Shown here: positions 1-8,610 of the stretch, one piece after another
How the letters are laid out: each line of letters starts with the position of its first letter
Position numbering within the stretch: the first letter of the stretch is position 1
Source of the DNA: JAWKIW01 sp046331175
GTDB taxonomy: Bacteria > Actinomycetota > Acidimicrobiia > Acidimicrobiales > Acidimicrobilacustridaceae
DNA: 64,000 bases
Direction: 5' to 3'
NCBI GenBank assembly: GCA_046331175.1
Contig: JAXLRI010000017.1
Coordinates: 1 to 64,000, forward strand
The notes under the pieces: generated by a model
Told to the model about the DNA's origin: nothing
Seen by the model: only the letters and a program-made list of their open reading frames with translations
Database searches by the model: none
Made by a program: the position numbers and the translations under genes

Positions 1-2
1 CC

Positions 3-335
3 GGCGCCGACGACCCCGACGGCGAGGACCTGCAGTGGTCGAGCTCGCTCGGGAACAACCCGAGCTACATGACCGAGACCTCGGCGACCCTCCTCGTGCG
101 ACCCGACACCGGCATCCCGCCCATGATCGGCGTCTACCGCGGCTCGGCGCAGCGCCAGGCCATCGAGCAGCAGTTCATCGCCACGGTGTCCGCCGCCGGG
201 GTTCCGACCACGACGATCGACGCCCGATCGATCTCCCACGGCGAGGTGGCCAGCCTGATCGGCACCCCGCGGGACGCGGTCATGACGCCCCCGCTGACCA
301 CCTTCCTGCAGGGCTGCTTCGCCGAGGCCGGCTGA
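3..335 (+). CDS. C-terminal part of an alpha/beta hydrolase (esterase-like), cut by the window edge
   Basis: Only the last 110 residues are present; the frame is open from base 3 to the TGA at 333-335. The segment reads like the last third of a carboxylesterase-type alpha/beta hydrolase. It has a beta-strand (ATLLVRPDTGIPPMIGVYRG) where the acid residue would lie, a helix beginning SAQRQAIEQQF, and a late His in DARSISHGEVASLIG, the usual place of the catalytic histidine. The nucleophile region lies outside the window, so activity cannot be judged. The next gene starts about 140 bases downstream on the same strand. The fold assignment is inferred from pattern only. Confidence 0.5.
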   Translation, partial: GADDPDGEDLQWSSSLGNNPSYMTETSATLLVRPDTGIPPMIGVYRGSAQRQAIEQQFIATVSAAGVPTTTIDARSISHGEVASLIGTPRDAVMTPPLTTFLQGCFAEAG

Positions 336-476
336 CGGCTGGTCGTCACCCCGTCGCCACCGTCCTCGCGGCCGCCGCGCCCACCCCGGGCGCGGCGGCG
401 CCGCGCTGGGCCAAGATGCGGTCCGGAACGGCCGGCGACGGGCCGGTCCGGACCACGACCGTCGCAGGGGGTGCAC

Positions 477-1055
477 ATGGCGACGCAGACGCCGCGGCCG
501 ACCACGCCGCGGCTGGCGCCGACCGGCGAGGACGACTGGGACGACGACACCCGGGTGCTGCTCGACCGGCTCGACCGGGCGAACATCTTCACCACGCTGG
601 CCCACCACCCCGACCTGCTGCGCCGGTGGCTGCGGTTCGGCTCGCACGTCCTCATCCAGTCGACCGTGCCGCCCCGCGAGCGCGAGCTGGTGATCCTGCG
701 GGTCGGCTGGCGGTGCACCGCCGAGTACGAGTTCGGCCAGCACCGCGTGCTCGGTGGGGTGGTCGGCCTGACCGACGACGAGATCGTGGCGGTCACCGCC
801 GACGCGCCGTCGGCCGCCGACGGCTGGTCCGAGTCCGACCTCGAGCTGCTGCAGGCGGCCGACGAGCTGGTCGACGACTTCTGCCTGACCGATGCCACGT
901 GGGCGGCGCTGACGGCTCGCTGGTCCACCCAGCAGGTGCTCGACCTGATCTTCACCGTGGGCCAGTACACGTTGGTCTCGATGGCGCTCAACAGCCTCGG
1001 CGTGCAGCTCGACGACGGCCTGACCGGCTTCCCGACCGCGGAGGAGGCATCGTGA
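477..1055 (+). CDS. Carboxymuconolactone decarboxylase-family (AhpD-like fold) protein
   Basis: 192 residues. The ATG at 477 is preferred over the in-frame GTG at 471 because the Shine-Dalgarno run GCAGGGGG (464-471) sits just before it and would overlap the GTG. The core PPRERELVILRVGWRCTAEY followed by EFGQH is the typical CMD-family helix pair. The CxxC pair of true AhpD peroxidases is absent: one Cys stands where the pair would be, so alkylhydroperoxidase chemistry is unlikely. Members next to SDR and P450 genes usually belong to catabolic clusters, but the substrate is unknown. The stop overlaps the GTG of the following SDR by four bases, indicating translational coupling. Confidence 0.85.
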   Translation: MATQTPRPTTPRLAPTGEDDWDDDTRVLLDRLDRANIFTTLAHHPDLLRRWLRFGSHVLIQSTVPPRERELVILRVGWRCTAEYEFGQHRVLGGVVGLTDDEIVAVTADAPSAADGWSESDLELLQAADELVDDFCLTDATWAALTARWSTQQVLDLIFTVGQYTLVSMALNSLGVQLDDGLTGFPTAEEAS

Positions 1056-1852
1056 GCGGCCGGCTCGAGGGCAAGGTGGCCGTCGTCGTCGGCGCCGGCC
1101 AGACGCCGGGCGAGACCATCGGCAACGGCCGGGCCACGTCGGTGCTCTTCGCCCGCGAGGGTGCCCAGGTGCTCGCCGTCGACCGCAACCTCGCCGCCGC
1201 CGAGGAGACCTGCGCCCAGATCGCTGAGGAAGGCGGCACCGCGGTCGCGCTCGCCGCCGACATCACGGTGGAACACGACTGTGCGGCCATCGCCCGGGCC
1301 GCCCTCGACGCCTTCGGGCGCATCGACGTGCTCCACAACAACGTGGGCATCGGCACCGGCGACAGCAGCGCGCTGCACCTCGACCCCGATGCGTGGGACC
1401 TCATCCACGACGTCAACCTCAAGGGCATGTGGCGCACCTGCGTCCACGTCATCCCGATCATGCGCGAGCAGCGGGGCGGGTCGATCGTGAACGTGTCGTC
1501 GCTGGCGGCCATCGGCGCCACGCCGCTGCTCGCCTACAAGCTCTCCAAGGCGGGGGTCAACGCCCTCACGCAGTCGCTGGCTCTCGGCAACGCCAAGCAC
1601 GGCATCCGAGTGAACGCGCTGATGCCGGGCTTCATCGACACGCCGATGGCCATCGAGGGGATCAGCCAGGCCTCGGGCATCGACCCCGACGAGCTGCGCC
1701 GCGGCCGTGCCGCGCTGGTGCCGCTGCGCAACCAGCAGGGGACCGCGTGGGACGTCGCCCACGCCGCGCTGTTCCTCGCCTCCGACGAGGCCGCCTTCAT
1801 CACCGGCGTGGTCCTGCCGGTCGACGGCGGCCAGCACGCCCGCACCGGCTGA
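1052..1852 (+). CDS. Short-chain dehydrogenase/reductase (SDR)
   Basis: 266 residues, the normal length for a classical SDR, with a GTG start inside a GTGA overlap with the upstream CMD gene. The nucleotide-binding loop is GAGQTPGETIGNG (about residues 14-26), longer than the usual TGxxxGxG but known in SDR subfamilies. NNVG follows for cofactor and core packing. The catalytic residues are Ser149, Tyr162 and Lys166 in the YKLSK motif. The C-terminal DGG motif closes the fold. It probably oxidises or reduces a hydroxyl/keto group on a lipid-like or xenobiotic substrate with NAD(P). It is likely co-transcribed with the CMD gene and ends before the regulated P450 promoter. Confidence 0.93.
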   Translation: MSGRLEGKVAVVVGAGQTPGETIGNGRATSVLFAREGAQVLAVDRNLAAAEETCAQIAEEGGTAVALAADITVEHDCAAIARAALDAFGRIDVLHNNVGIGTGDSSALHLDPDAWDLIHDVNLKGMWRTCVHVIPIMREQRGGSIVNVSSLAAIGATPLLAYKLSKAGVNALTQSLALGNAKHGIRVNALMPGFIDTPMAIEGISQASGIDPDELRRGRAALVPLRNQQGTAWDVAHAALFLASDEAAFITGVVLPVDGGQHARTG

Positions 1853-1950
1853 CGTCCGCCTGGTCCGGGGAGTGGCGACCCGACGAGCCGGTCGGCCGTC
1901 GGCCCTGGTCGGCGCGCCCCGCGACCGGTGCGGGCCTCCACCGATTGCGC

Positions 1951-1990
1951 TGGACATCTGTTGAACACTTCTCATAGTCTGTTCAACAGA
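1951..1990 (+). promoter_or_regulatory. P450/TetR promoter with two operator-like palindromes
   Basis: TGGACA (1951-1956) and CATAGT (1973-1978) are spaced 16 bases apart, a plausible sigma-70-type promoter. TGTTGAACA (1959-1967) lies in its spacer and TGTTCAACA (1980-1988) lies just after the -10. Their centres are 21 bp apart, two helical turns. The whole region is an inverted repeat with arms TCTGTTGAAC and GTTCAACAGA separated by 14 bases. This is the expected layout for repression by a TetR dimer or dimer pair; the TetR gene at 3271 is the obvious candidate. Confidence 0.7.
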
Positions 1991-2047
1991 CGCCGGAGCG
2001 TCCGGGACGCCCGTCCCGCGAGGGTGCACCCGGCGAACGGGGGAGCG

Positions 2048-3274
2048 ATGACCGTCACCGACACCACGGATGCGCTCGGCGAGCTGCGCTACGACCCGTT
2101 CGATCCGGCCACGGTCCGGTCGCCGTGGGCCACCTACGCCCGGCTGCGCGACGACGCGCCGGTGTACCGGCTGCCCACCGGCCGGGGGTTCACCCACGTG
2201 CTGTCGCGCTTCGCCGACGTCTTCGACGCCGCCCGCGACCCGGCCACCTTCTCGTCGGCCAGCGGGCTCAGCCTCGACGGCGGCGACAAGGCCGCGTTGG
2301 GTCTGCTGCCCACCATCGTGATGATGGACCCGCCCGAGCACACCGCCTACCGCCGCCTGGTGTCGCGCGGGTTCACGCCCCGCCAGGTCGCCACGCTCGA
2401 GCCCGAGGTCCGGGCCTTCGTCCAGGGCCGGGTGGCCGCCATGGCCGACCAGCTGGCCGCCGGCGACGAGGTCGATCTGATCGCCGCCCTCGCCGGCCCG
2501 CTGCCCAGCTACGTCGTGGCCACCTACCTCGGCGTGCCCGAGGCCGACCGCGCCCGCTTCGACGACTGGTCCACCGCCATCGTCGCCGCCAACGCTGCCG
2601 GCGACGTGGTGAACGACGCCCGCGACGCGGTCGGCGAGCTGTACGCCTACTTCGCCGACCTCATCGAGCGCCGCCGTGACGAGCCGGGCGACGACATGAT
2701 CTCCACGCTCGCCCACGCCCAGCTCGACGGCGACGACGTCCGGCCCGAGGCCATCCTCGGCTACGCGTTCGTGATGATCGCCGGCGGCAACGACACCGCC
2801 ACCGGTCTGCTCGGCGGGTCGGCCGAGCTGCTGGCCGCCCACCCCGACCAGCGCCGCCTCCTCGTCGACGACCCCAGCCGCATCGGCGACGCCCTCGACG
2901 AGCTGCTCCGGCTCACCTCGCCGGTGCAGGGCCTGTCCCGCTGCGTGCTGCGCGACGTCACCATCCACGGCGTCGACATCCCCGCCGGTGGCCGCGTCCA
3001 CCTGCTCTACGGCGCCGCCAACCGCGACCCGCGCGAGTTCGGACCCGATGCCGACCAGCTCGACGTCACCCGGCGACTGCCGCGGATCATGACGTTCTCC
3101 AGCGGGCCGCACTACTGCCTCGGCGCGTCGGCGGCCCGGCTCCAGGGCCGCATCGCCCTCGAGGAGCTGCTGGCCACCTTCCCCGACTTCGTCGTCGACG
3201 CCGAAGCCGGCACCTACGCGCCCGGTGCCTTCGTCCGCCGCTTCGCCACCCTGCCCTTCCGGGCCACGGCATGA
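2048..3274 (+). CDS. Cytochrome P450
   Basis: 408 residues, normal for a soluble bacterial P450. The ATG at 2048 follows a GGGGGAG ribosome-binding site. Landmarks: the I-helix oxygen-activation motif AGGNDT near residue 245; the K-helix ExxR as ELLR near 285; and the haem loop FSSGPHYCLG with Cys357 as axial ligand, a canonical FxxGxHxCxG. It should hydroxylate a hydrophobic substrate using electrons from a ferredoxin encoded elsewhere, since none is seen here. The ATGA overlap with the TetR gene makes the pair an operon behind the palindromic promoter at 1951-1990. Confidence 0.95.
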   Translation: MTVTDTTDALGELRYDPFDPATVRSPWATYARLRDDAPVYRLPTGRGFTHVLSRFADVFDAARDPATFSSASGLSLDGGDKAALGLLPTIVMMDPPEHTAYRRLVSRGFTPRQVATLEPEVRAFVQGRVAAMADQLAAGDEVDLIAALAGPLPSYVVATYLGVPEADRARFDDWSTAIVAANAAGDVVNDARDAVGELYAYFADLIERRRDEPGDDMISTLAHAQLDGDDVRPEAILGYAFVMIAGGNDTATGLLGGSAELLAAHPDQRRLLVDDPSRIGDALDELLRLTSPVQGLSRCVLRDVTIHGVDIPAGGRVHLLYGAANRDPREFGPDADQLDVTRRLPRIMTFSSGPHYCLGASAARLQGRIALEELLATFPDFVVDAEAGTYAPGAFVRRFATLPFRATA

Positions 3275-4032
3275 GCGACGCGGCCACCGCCGAGCCGGCC
3301 ACCGCCGAGTCGACCAACGACGATGGCTCGGCCGACGGCGTTGATTCGACCGCCAGCGATGGCTCGGCCGCCGGCGATGGCACGGCCGCCGGGCCTGCCC
3401 GCTGGGGACGGGAGGACTCGGCCGACGCGGCACGCGAGCGGCTGCTCGACGCCGCCGGTGAGGTGTTCGCCGCCAAGGGCGTCCTGGCGGTGACGATCGC
3501 CGACGTGGCGGCGGCGGCCGGCTGCGCCCGCGGGACCGTCTACCGCTCGTTCCCCGACCGGAGGGCGCTGCGCCAGGCCTTCGTCGAGCGCGAGGCCCGG
3601 CGGGTGTGGCGCCGGGTGGGGGAGCAGCTCGACCCCACGGCGCCGCCGGCCGACCGGCTCGTCGCCGGCGTGCTCGTCGCCGTGGCCGAGGTGCGGGCCG
3701 ATCCCGTGCTGGCCGCCTGGTTCACCGGCGACGCCGCCGTCGCCTCGGGTCAGCTGTCGCTGCAGGCCGGCGCCGTCCGCCGCCTCACCGGTCGCTGGGT
3801 CCGCTCCCTGCTCGCCGAGGCCGCAGCCAGCGGCGACGCCGGTCCTGCCTCTGGCGCCGCTCGGTCCGGTCTCGATCCGGCGGTGGCCACCGACGCCGTG
3901 GTGCGGGTCATCCTCTCGCTGCTCACCGTCCCCGCCGCCGCCCGCTCGGCCCGCGCCGCGGCCGCCGCCGAGCGCTCGCTCGTCGAGGCCCTCCTCGTCC
4001 CCGCCCTCTTCCTGCCCTTCCTGCCCCGCTGA
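3271..4032 (+). CDS. TetR-family transcriptional regulator
   Basis: 253 residues. The first 45 or so are an acidic Ala/Ser/Asp-rich low-complexity tail, unusual for TetR. The DNA-binding domain follows: RERLLDAAGEVFAAKG, then TIADVAAAAGCARGTVYRSF as the helix-turn-helix. The ligand-binding half is helical, Ala/Arg-rich and ends hydrophobic. It overlaps the P450 stop by four bases (ATGA), so it is co-expressed with that gene and probably represses it through the TGTTSAACA sites near 1959-1988. A GTG or ATG after the tail could be the true start, but no better ribosome-binding site was seen. Confidence 0.9.
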   Translation: MSDAATAEPATAESTNDDGSADGVDSTASDGSAAGDGTAAGPARWGREDSADAARERLLDAAGEVFAAKGVLAVTIADVAAAAGCARGTVYRSFPDRRALRQAFVEREARRVWRRVGEQLDPTAPPADRLVAGVLVAVAEVRADPVLAAWFTGDAAVASGQLSLQAGAVRRLTGRWVRSLLAEAAASGDAGPASGAARSGLDPAVATDAVVRVILSLLTVPAAARSARAAAAAERSLVEALLVPALFLPFLPR

Positions 4033-4048
4033 CCGCCGCAACCCCTGC

Positions 4049-4097
4049 GAACTTTGGAGGATTCGCGTCACCCCTTGACGCGGATCCTCCAAAGTTC
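4049..4097. repeat. 49-bp palindromic intergenic element, family B, copy 1
   Basis: The arms begin GAACTTTGGAGGATTCGCG and end CGCGGATCCTCCAAAGTTC around a short C-rich loop. They form a near-perfect hairpin. It lies between the convergent ends of the TetR (3271) and P450 (4157) genes, so a bidirectional terminator role is possible, though no T-tract follows. Related copies: 32414-32462, 37171-37219 and 59288-59336. Confidence 0.9.
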
Positions 4098-4156
4098 GGA
4101 ACTGGGGGGCGTCGGGATCGGCTGGTGGGGCGGCCGGTGGGGCGAGCGTCCGCCGG

Positions 4157-5455
4157 TCAGGCGGGGGTGATGCGGACGGGGAGCTCGGTGATCATCGAGA
4201 AGAACAGGTTGCCGGCCCGGGGCAGGTCGGCGGGGGCGACCTCCAGCTCGATCGACGACGTGCGCTCGAGCAGCCGGGCAAAGGCGGCGTCCATCATCGT
4301 GTGGGCCAGCGTGGTGCCGCCGCAGTGGTGCTCGCCGAAGCTGTGGGCGAGGTTGTAGCCCTGGGCGTGGTCGCGGACGTGGGCGTGGCGGTCGAGCACG
4401 AACGTGTCGGGGTCGGGGAAGGCCTTGGGGTCGCGGTTGCCGGCGGCGAGGAACGCCAGCAGCAGGTCGCCGGCCGGGATCTGCTGCCCGCCGAGCGTGA
4501 AGTCCTCGCTGGCGTAGCGCAGCGTGAACCGATGGGCGCCGTCGAGGCGCTGGGCCTCCCACACCGCCAGGTCGAGCTGGTCCGGGTTCGCCCGCAGCTC
4601 GTCGGCCAGCCCATCCACGCCGACGATCTGCACGAGCACTGAGGTGGTCGTGGCGGTGACCGAGTCCTGGCCGCCCACGCACAGCCCGGTGATGATCGAC
4701 ACCAGCTGGTCGTGGGTGATGGCGTCGCCGGCCCGCTCGACCACCAGCGACAGCAGGTCGTCGCCCGGGTCGGCGCGGCGACGCTCGATGAGGTCCTCGA
4801 CGAACGGCACCAGGCCCTCGGCCGCCTCCAGCGCCTGCTGGCGCCAGCCCGGCGGCTGCATCGAGGCCGGGAGCGGCAGCCCGCCGATGGCCGACGCCCA
4901 CTGGCGGAGCTGGTCGAGGTCGGCCTCGTCGAGCCCGGCGGCCTGGGACATCACCCGCACCGGCAGGGGACGGAACACGGTGGCGGCCAGGTCGAGGCGC
5001 CCGTCGTCGGCCGCGTCGAGGGCGTCGTCGACCACCTCGGCCGCCCACGTGCGCACGACCGGCGGGGGATCGATGATCCAGCCGACGCCGAGGGTGTGGC
5101 TGATGCGGGCGTGGGCGTCACCGTCGACCTCGTTGACGAACGTGCGGGCCAGCGCGCCCAGCGCGTCATCGTGGCCTGCTGCGGCGTCGCCGGCCCACGG
5201 CGTGCCGATCACGCGCGTCTGCACGCTCGGCGAGCGCAGCATCGTGCGGATGTCGTGGTAGCCGCTGATGATCCACCGACCGTCGCCGAGCGGCAGCACC
5301 GGAGCCTCGGTGGTGAGCCGGCGGTACAGCGGGGACGGTTCGCCAGCGCGCGCCGCCTCGTCGTCGAGGAAGGCGGTGGCCGCCGCGACCAGGGTCGGAT
5401 CGATCGGCTCGTCCTGATCGAACGGCTCGTGCGTCGGGCTCTGTGCGTCGGTCAT
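4157..5455 (-). CDS. Cytochrome P450 with atypical haem and I-helix motifs
   Basis: 432 residues. The ATG at 5455 is chosen because AGGAGGG lies seven bases upstream; an earlier in-frame ATG lacks such a site. The K-helix ExxR is EAQR. The haem loop SFGEHHCGG keeps the Gly, His and Cys (Cys378) of FxxGxHxCxG, but His replaces the conserved Phe. The I-helix reads VGGQDSVT instead of AGxDT, with Ser for Thr. These changes occur in some actinobacterial subfamilies and may alter oxygen activation. The gene is convergent with the first P450 operon and lies downstream of the MMPL-TetR pair on the same strand. The substrate is unknown. Confidence 0.85.
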   Translation of the reverse strand: MTDAQSPTHEPFDQDEPIDPTLVAAATAFLDDEAARAGEPSPLYRRLTTEAPVLPLGDGRWIISGYHDIRTMLRSPSVQTRVIGTPWAGDAAAGHDDALGALARTFVNEVDGDAHARISHTLGVGWIIDPPPVVRTWAAEVVDDALDAADDGRLDLAATVFRPLPVRVMSQAAGLDEADLDQLRQWASAIGGLPLPASMQPPGWRQQALEAAEGLVPFVEDLIERRRADPGDDLLSLVVERAGDAITHDQLVSIITGLCVGGQDSVTATTTSVLVQIVGVDGLADELRANPDQLDLAVWEAQRLDGAHRFTLRYASEDFTLGGQQIPAGDLLLAFLAAGNRDPKAFPDPDTFVLDRHAHVRDHAQGYNLAHSFGEHHCGGTTLAHTMMDAAFARLLERTSSIELEVAPADLPRAGNLFFSMITELPVRITPA

Positions 5456-5468
5456 CGGCCCTCCTGCC

Positions 5469-5517
5469 GAACTTCCCGCGATTTCGTGGCTTGGTGCCAC
5501 ACGATCGCGGGAAGTTC
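5469..5517. repeat. 49-bp palindromic intergenic element, family C, copy 1
   Basis: Hairpin with arms GAACTTCCCGCGATTTCGTG and its near complement ending GATCGCGGGAAGTTC, loop TTGGT. It lies between the TetR gene (stop at 5582) and the P450 start (5455), both on the minus strand. The second copy is at 9787-9835. The length and the GAACTT...AAGTTC ends match family B, but the interior differs. Confidence 0.9.
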
Positions 5518-5581
5518 GTGCGGAGGTGGGCTGTCGGGCTGTCGGGGTGGCGGGGTGGCGGGAGGAGCGGGCGGCGGCGGC

Positions 5582-6250
5582 TCAGCGGGCGCGGACGCCG
5601 TCGAGGGTCTGGCCGAGCACGGCGTCGATGAGCGCCGTCGGGTCGCCCCAGCCGATGGACGGCTTGGCGATCATCAGCGACACCAGGCCGTGGGCCGAGC
5701 ACCAGAAGGCGAAGGCCACCAGCAGCGGGTCGTGGTCGGTGGCGAACACCCCGGCCTCGATGCCGTCGGTGACCGCCCGCAGCACGATGTCGAAGCCGAC
5801 CTCGGCCCGCATCTCGTCGAGGTCCTTCTCGTAGGCCACCCCCGACACGACGTCCATCATCATCGTGCGGTACTGCTGCGGGTTGTCGATGGCGAACCGG
5901 CAGTAGGCCTCGCCGATGGCTCGCAACCGCTCGACCGGGTCGTCGATGCCCTCGCAGGCGGCGGCCAGCAGGACCGCCAGCTTGTCGAACTGCCGCTGGC
6001 ACACCTCGAACAGCAGGCTCGCCCGGTCGGGGAAGTGCAGGTACAGCGACGGCGACGACACGCCCACGCGGGACGCCACCGCCCGGGTGGACACCTTGTC
6101 GGCGCTGCCGGTCTCGAGCAGCAGCGCCTCGGCGGCGTCGAGGATCTCGTCGCGCAGCCGGTCGCCCTCGCCCCGCCGAGCGCGGGGCCGCGGGCGCCGA
6201 GCGCCCGCGGACCGCATCGTCGAGGGGGCCGAGGCGGCCTTCGGGGTCAT
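5582..6250 (-). CDS. TetR-family regulator of the MMPL exporter operon
   Basis: 222 residues. A basic Ala/Pro-rich N-terminal tail of about 28 residues precedes the DNA-binding domain: RDEILDAAEALLLETG, then VSTRAVASRVGVSSPSLYLH as helix-turn-helix. The C-terminal domain resembles the TetR_C_13/WHG type (FCRFAIDNPQQYRTMM-like region). The ATG overlaps the stop of the MMPL gene by four bases, so the two are co-transcribed and regulator and exporter are made together. The 35-bp palindrome upstream of MMPL (8611-8645) is the likely operator, giving autoregulation. The ligand is unknown and is presumably the exported compound. Confidence 0.92.
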   Translation of the reverse strand: MTPKAASAPSTMRSAGARRPRPRARRGEGDRLRDEILDAAEALLLETGSADKVSTRAVASRVGVSSPSLYLHFPDRASLLFEVCQRQFDKLAVLLAAACEGIDDPVERLRAIGEAYCRFAIDNPQQYRTMMMDVVSGVAYEKDLDEMRAEVGFDIVLRAVTDGIEAGVFATDHDPLLVAFAFWCSAHGLVSLMIAKPSIGWGDPTALIDAVLGQTLDGVRAR

Positions 6251-8598
6251 GTCGTGCCGGACCCCACCGGCTCGGGCTCGGCGGCATCGCGCCGGGACGC
6301 CGGACGATCCGTCGATCCCCCCGAGGCACCGACCGCCCCGGCGGCACCCGTGGCCGGCACGCCGGTGGCCAGGGCTCCGTCGGTCAGGTCGACCAGGGCG
6401 GCCTCGGCGGCGGCTTCGCTCATACCGGCCCGATCATAGAGACGGCGCATCCAGGCCGGCGCCCACCAGTTGGCCGCCCCGGCCAGCTTCATGAAGGCCG
6501 GCACCAGCGTGGCCCGCACGACGGTGGCGTCCATCAGCACGGCGAGGGTCAGGCCGATGCCGAACAGCTTGATGAAGCTGATCGAGCTGGTGGCGAAGGC
6601 GAGGAACACCACCGAGATGGTCGCGGCCGCGGCGGTGATGATCCGGCCCGTCCTGGCCAGCCCGACGGCCACGGCTCGGTCGTCGTCGCCGGTGCGATCG
6701 CGCTCCTCCTTGATGCGGGAGAGCAGGAACACCTCGTAGTCCATCGACAAGCCGAAGGCGATGCAGAACATGAGGATCGGCATGGACAGGTCGAGCGTGC
6801 CGGTGGGGGTGAAGCCGAGGACACCAAACAGGTGGCCGTCCTGGAAGATCCAGACCATGGCCCCGAACGTGGCGCTGAGCGACAGGGTGTTGAGCACGAG
6901 TGCCTTCACCGGGACCAGCACCGACCCGAAGCTGAGGAACAGCAGCACGAACGTGGCCACCGCGATGATCGCCAGGGCCCACGGCAGGCGGGCGGTGATG
7001 GCCGACTTCAGGTCGACCAGCTCGGCGCCGGTGCCGCCGACGAGCGCCTCGGCGGGGGCCGGCACCGCCCGCACGTCGTCGACCAGCTGCTCGCCCTGGG
7101 GCGACAGCGGCTCGACCGATGGCACCACCGACAGCCACGGCCCGCCGGCGGTGGCGTAGCGGCCCGTGAGCGTCGGGTCGTCGGTGAGGCGGGCGCCCTG
7201 CACGTAGATGCCCGTCGGGGCGTCGACCCGGCTGACGCTCGTCGTGCGGGACAGGGTGGCGGCATAGGCGTCGATGGCGACGGCATCGGGACGGGCGCCG
7301 GGGAACACCACCGACAGGGCCCCGATGTCCTTGGACGAGTAGTCCTCGCGCAGCACGTCGCCGACCACGCGGGCGTTGGCGCCGACCGGCAGCACCCGGT
7401 CGTCGGACGTGCCGGCGGCGAGGTGCAGGAACGGCAGACCGATCACCAGCAGGATGGCGACCACGGCGGCCGCCACCGGCACCGGCCGCCGCTGGACGCC
7501 GCGGGCCAGGCGGTACCAGAACGACTGCTCGACCGGCCGCTCGGCGGCGGCGGCCAGGCGGCGGCGGCCGATGGCCAGGCGGTCCACCCGGTCGCCCAGC
7601 ACGGCCAGCGTCGCCGGCAGCACCACGACCGCACCGATCACGGCCATGGCGACCACGCCGATGCCGGCGTAGGCGAAGCTGCGCAGGAAGGGGACGGGGA
7701 AGACCAGCAGGGCGCCGAGGGCGACGGCCACCGTGAAGCCGGAGAACACCACGGCCCGACCGGCGGTTGCGACCGTGCGCACGACCGCGTCGCGTGGGTC
7801 GTGACCCGCCGCCCGCTCCTCCCGGAACCTCGACACGAGCAGCAGGCTGTAGTCGATGGCCAACCCCAGCCCGAGGGCGGTGGTCAGGTTGAGGGCGAAG
7901 ATCGACACCGTCGTCGCGCCGGCCAGCACCTTGAGCACGACGAAGGTGCCGACGATCGACCAGGCGCCGACGAGCAGGGGGAGCGAGGCGGCCACGACGC
8001 TGCGGAACACGACCAGCAGGATCAGCAGCGTGATCGGCAGGGCGATCATCTCGGCCATCCGCAGGTCGGACTCGATGGTCTCGCCGACCTCGCGGAAGGC
8101 CTCGTTCACGCCACCGACGCGCGTGGCCACGACCGGGCCGTCGCGGGTGAAGCGCTCGGACAGCTCGCGCACCTCGGCCCGCACGGTGTCCTCGTCGCCG
8201 CTGGTGCGGGCCAGCACCAGGGCCGAGTCGGCGCCGGTCGCCCGCAGCGGTGGGGCGTTGCCGAGCGACCAGTACGACACGGCCTGGTCGACACCCGGCT
8301 GGGCGGCCAGCTCGTCGGTGAGGTCGCGCCCGGCGGCGGCCACCGCCGGATCGTCGACCGTGGCGCCCGCCTTCGGCGTCACGAGCAGCACGACGTTGGG
8401 CGTGCCGCTGCCGAGCGTGTCGGTCAGGTAGGCCGACGCCCGGGCGCTGGGGCTGCCGGCGTCGGCGAACCCGCCGTTGCTCAGCCGCCCCGCCACGTCG
8501 CCGCCGTAGGCGCCGGCGAGCAGGAACACCACCGCGGTGGCGGCGAGCACCCACCACCTCCTCGCCACGATGGACTGGCCGATCCGTGCGAACCGCAT
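6247..8598 (-). CDS. MMPL/RND-family membrane transporter
   Basis: 783 residues, matching the family. It shows the duplicated RND plan: one TM near residue 20, an extracellular domain, a TM cluster around residues 190-370, a second extracellular domain, and a second TM cluster around 560-730. Conserved motifs include GLGLAIDYSLLLVSRFREER in the first half and GLSMDYEVFLLSRIKEE in the second, where the Asp residues conduct protons. MMPL proteins export lipids or hydrophobic compounds across the inner membrane. The ATG at 8598 has GAGGGGG upstream. The C-terminal 60 residues are an Ala/Gly/Pro-rich cytoplasmic tail. First gene of an operon with the TetR gene. Confidence 0.95.
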   Translation of the reverse strand: MRFARIGQSIVARRWWVLAATAVVFLLAGAYGGDVAGRLSNGGFADAGSPSARASAYLTDTLGSGTPNVVLLVTPKAGATVDDPAVAAAGRDLTDELAAQPGVDQAVSYWSLGNAPPLRATGADSALVLARTSGDEDTVRAEVRELSERFTRDGPVVATRVGGVNEAFREVGETIESDLRMAEMIALPITLLILLVVFRSVVAASLPLLVGAWSIVGTFVVLKVLAGATTVSIFALNLTTALGLGLAIDYSLLLVSRFREERAAGHDPRDAVVRTVATAGRAVVFSGFTVAVALGALLVFPVPFLRSFAYAGIGVVAMAVIGAVVVLPATLAVLGDRVDRLAIGRRRLAAAAERPVEQSFWYRLARGVQRRPVPVAAAVVAILLVIGLPFLHLAAGTSDDRVLPVGANARVVGDVLREDYSSKDIGALSVVFPGARPDAVAIDAYAATLSRTTSVSRVDAPTGIYVQGARLTDDPTLTGRYATAGGPWLSVVPSVEPLSPQGEQLVDDVRAVPAPAEALVGGTGAELVDLKSAITARLPWALAIIAVATFVLLFLSFGSVLVPVKALVLNTLSLSATFGAMVWIFQDGHLFGVLGFTPTGTLDLSMPILMFCIAFGLSMDYEVFLLSRIKEERDRTGDDDRAVAVGLARTGRIITAAAATISVVFLAFATSSISFIKLFGIGLTLAVLMDATVVRATLVPAFMKLAGAANWWAPAWMRRLYDRAGMSEAAAEAALVDLTDGALATGVPATGAAGAVGASGGSTDRPASRRDAAEPEPVGSGTT

Positions 8599-8610
8599 GG
8601 CGGCCCCCTC

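Noticed and set aside
134..3433. Very long minus-strand reading frame opposite the SDR and P450 genes
   Set aside because: High-GC shadow frame with low-complexity Arg/Gly/Ala composition and no domain; the plus strand has clear enzymes throughout.
4049..4097. Rho-independent terminator
   Set aside because: The hairpin is strong but no T-tract follows on either strand, and copies of the family also occur in divergent promoter regions. It was recorded as a repeat instead.
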